Origin: Oceanospirillaceae bacterium
GTDB taxonomy: Bacteria; Pseudomonadota; Gammaproteobacteria; Pseudomonadales; Balneatricaceae
NCBI GenBank assembly: GCA_013215505.1
Contig: JABSQZ010000020.1
Coordinates: forward strand, 57,951-121,950
DNA length: 64,000 bases
Direction: 5' to 3'
Made by a program: the position numbers and the translations under genes. Positions 63,467 through 64,000 of the stretch are shown piece by piece (position 1 is the stretch's first letter; each line of letters opens with the position of its first letter). Under the pieces are notes generated by a model. That model was not told the origin of the DNA. It saw only the letters and a list, made by a program, of their open reading frames with translations, and ran no database searches.

Positions 63467-63513
63467 GGGTAAGAAAAATAGAGCAATATAGCTGAGTACA
63501 GTAAGGAGTATTG

Positions 63514-63828
63514 GTGTCCCGAGTCATTTGTTTAAACCTGTCGCTCCTATTAGCGTTGATCAATTCTGCGATATTATTGTTGCAAACAAAACATATCGCT
63601 TTCTTAGTAAATTATAGTTTTAGCCCTTTAAATGGCTTAGTTTTAATTATTGGATTACTTGGAGTACTCCTTTGGTACTTTTCAAGAAGAAAGGCACATA
63701 ACGCACAAATTAGTACCTTGGCAATTTATTTTAATGTTGCTGCCCTGGGATTTTTTTTAATCGGTGGCTGGTTTTTTATAATGCTATTGGTATTCTTATT
63801 TGGCTCGAAATCTGGGTATGTAAAATAG
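63514..63828 (+). CDS. Small membrane protein
   Basis: 104 residues from GTG 63514 (SD AAGGAG five bases before; the TTG one codon earlier is too close). Three hydrophobic segments (about 5-22, 35-58, 72-98: LAIYFNVAALGFFLIGGWFF). Short basic loop SRRKAHN. Not recognised. Last complete gene of the array in the window. Confidence 0.6.
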   Translation: MSRVICLNLSLLLALINSAILLLQTKHIAFLVNYSFSPLNGLVLIIGLLGVLLWYFSRRKAHNAQISTLAIYFNVAALGFFLIGGWFFIMLLVFLFGSKSGYVK

Positions 63829-63910
63829 AGTCTATTCAGATAAAAAGAAGTGAGGTCTAGAGTCTTGCACGATGTGCATGCGATGCCTTTGGATGTAGCC
63901 TCTGTTGCAG

Positions 63911-63929
63911 GTAATCGTCGGTATCGGCC
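63911..63929 (+). repeat. Array repeat copy L, left half only
   Basis: GTAATCGTCGGTATCGGCC; the right half is replaced by the IS end that starts at 63930. Confidence 0.8.
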
Positions 63930-64000
63930 CAGACTGTGTGAAAACGTCTTATAAGATATACTCCAACAGATAGTTCTCTGGGGAGTTGATATGAAACGCT
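63930..64000 (+). mobile_element. Left end of an IS1182-like insertion sequence
   Basis: CAGACTGTGTGAAAACG begins where repeat L is interrupted; such ends are familiar from IS1182-type elements. After 45 bases comes SD GGGGAG and ATG 63991 opening MKR, the start of a probable transposase that continues beyond the window (IS1182 transposases often start MKRF). A similar end lies at 38739. Confidence 0.55.
63991..64000 (+). CDS. Start of probable IS transposase (cut by window)
   Basis: ATG with SD GGGGAG seven bases before. Only three codons (M K R) are inside the window, so the identity rests on the IS end upstream. Confidence 0.4.

Noticed and set aside
55814..63929. Calling the array a classical integron
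   Set aside because: I found no consistent RYYYAAC/GTTRRRY pairs, no typical attC fold and no integrase in the window. GTTAGG at 55931, 59094 and 60523 is suggestive but not regular.
1..64000. CRISPR, tRNA, rRNA or prophage
   Set aside because: No direct-repeat/spacer array, no tRNA T-loop with acceptor stem, no rRNA sequence and no phage structural genes were seen.

Overview
The window reads as a chromosome segment of a marine-type gammaproteobacterium with moderate GC. The gene families point there: YhhQ with a preQ1-like leader, the YqhC/YqhD pair, RsgA, a VF530-type protein, the DUF2868/DUF3482 pair and Pot-type polyamine transport. I cannot name a genus. No rRNA, tRNA, CRISPR array or phage block was seen.

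Layout. 1-7.1 kb: the cut end of a DmsC-like anchor, two exported proteins (one YHYH), a DUF411 pair, yhhQ, a lactonase, a decayed exported-protein gene, a GNAT protein and a helical exported protein. 7.3-10.6 kb: a periplasmic cyclophilin, then an ArsR-rhodanese repressor facing an MFS exporter, with matching operators before both. 10.7-16.1 kb: branched-chain amino acid catabolism (leucine dehydrogenase, E1 alpha, E1 beta, E2) with a divergent Lrp regulator. 16.4-25.3 kb: a four-gene polyamine-type ABC importer, a divergent LuxR regulator, an SDR and a dimethylglycine/sarcosine dehydrogenase-like flavoenzyme, which together look like an uptake and oxidation system for a methylated amine or polyamine-like compound. 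25.3-43.5 kb: many small regulator/enzyme pairs (DUF1772/MarR, NCS2 permease, LysR/SRPBCC, GST/HxlR, GGDEF-EAL, YqhD/YqhC, LysR/SDR), a broken periplasmic binding-protein gene and a relic insertion-sequence end. 43.9-55.4 kb: cupin, GlxA-like regulator, GST, RsgA, LysR, GNAT, DUF885, phytanoyl-CoA dioxygenase, cold-shock protein, and a membrane protein plus GTPase pair.

From 55.4 kb to the end the organisation changes. A FosA-like gene is followed by short, mostly unrelated genes (lipoproteins, exported DUF2059-like proteins, small membrane proteins, a double zinc-ribbon protein, an LRR-like protein). Nearly all lie on the + strand, and a diverged repeat built on GACGGTATCGGCC plus AAAAGCGGACATT lies between almost all of them, always in one orientation. 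I count eleven copies plus a half copy in about 8 kb and none upstream of 55.8 kb, except a half copy at 38.7 kb. Both half copies stop at GGCC, where a CAGACTGTGTGAAAAC-type end begins; the one at the window edge runs into an IS1182-like start. The region behaves like a cassette array, but I could not find canonical integron attC ends or an integrase, so its mechanism is open. It is the most interesting part of the window.

Three separate seven-base tandem repeats (GGTTAAC, CTTCCAA, CTCACGA) sit in intergenic DNA, two of them directly before start codons.
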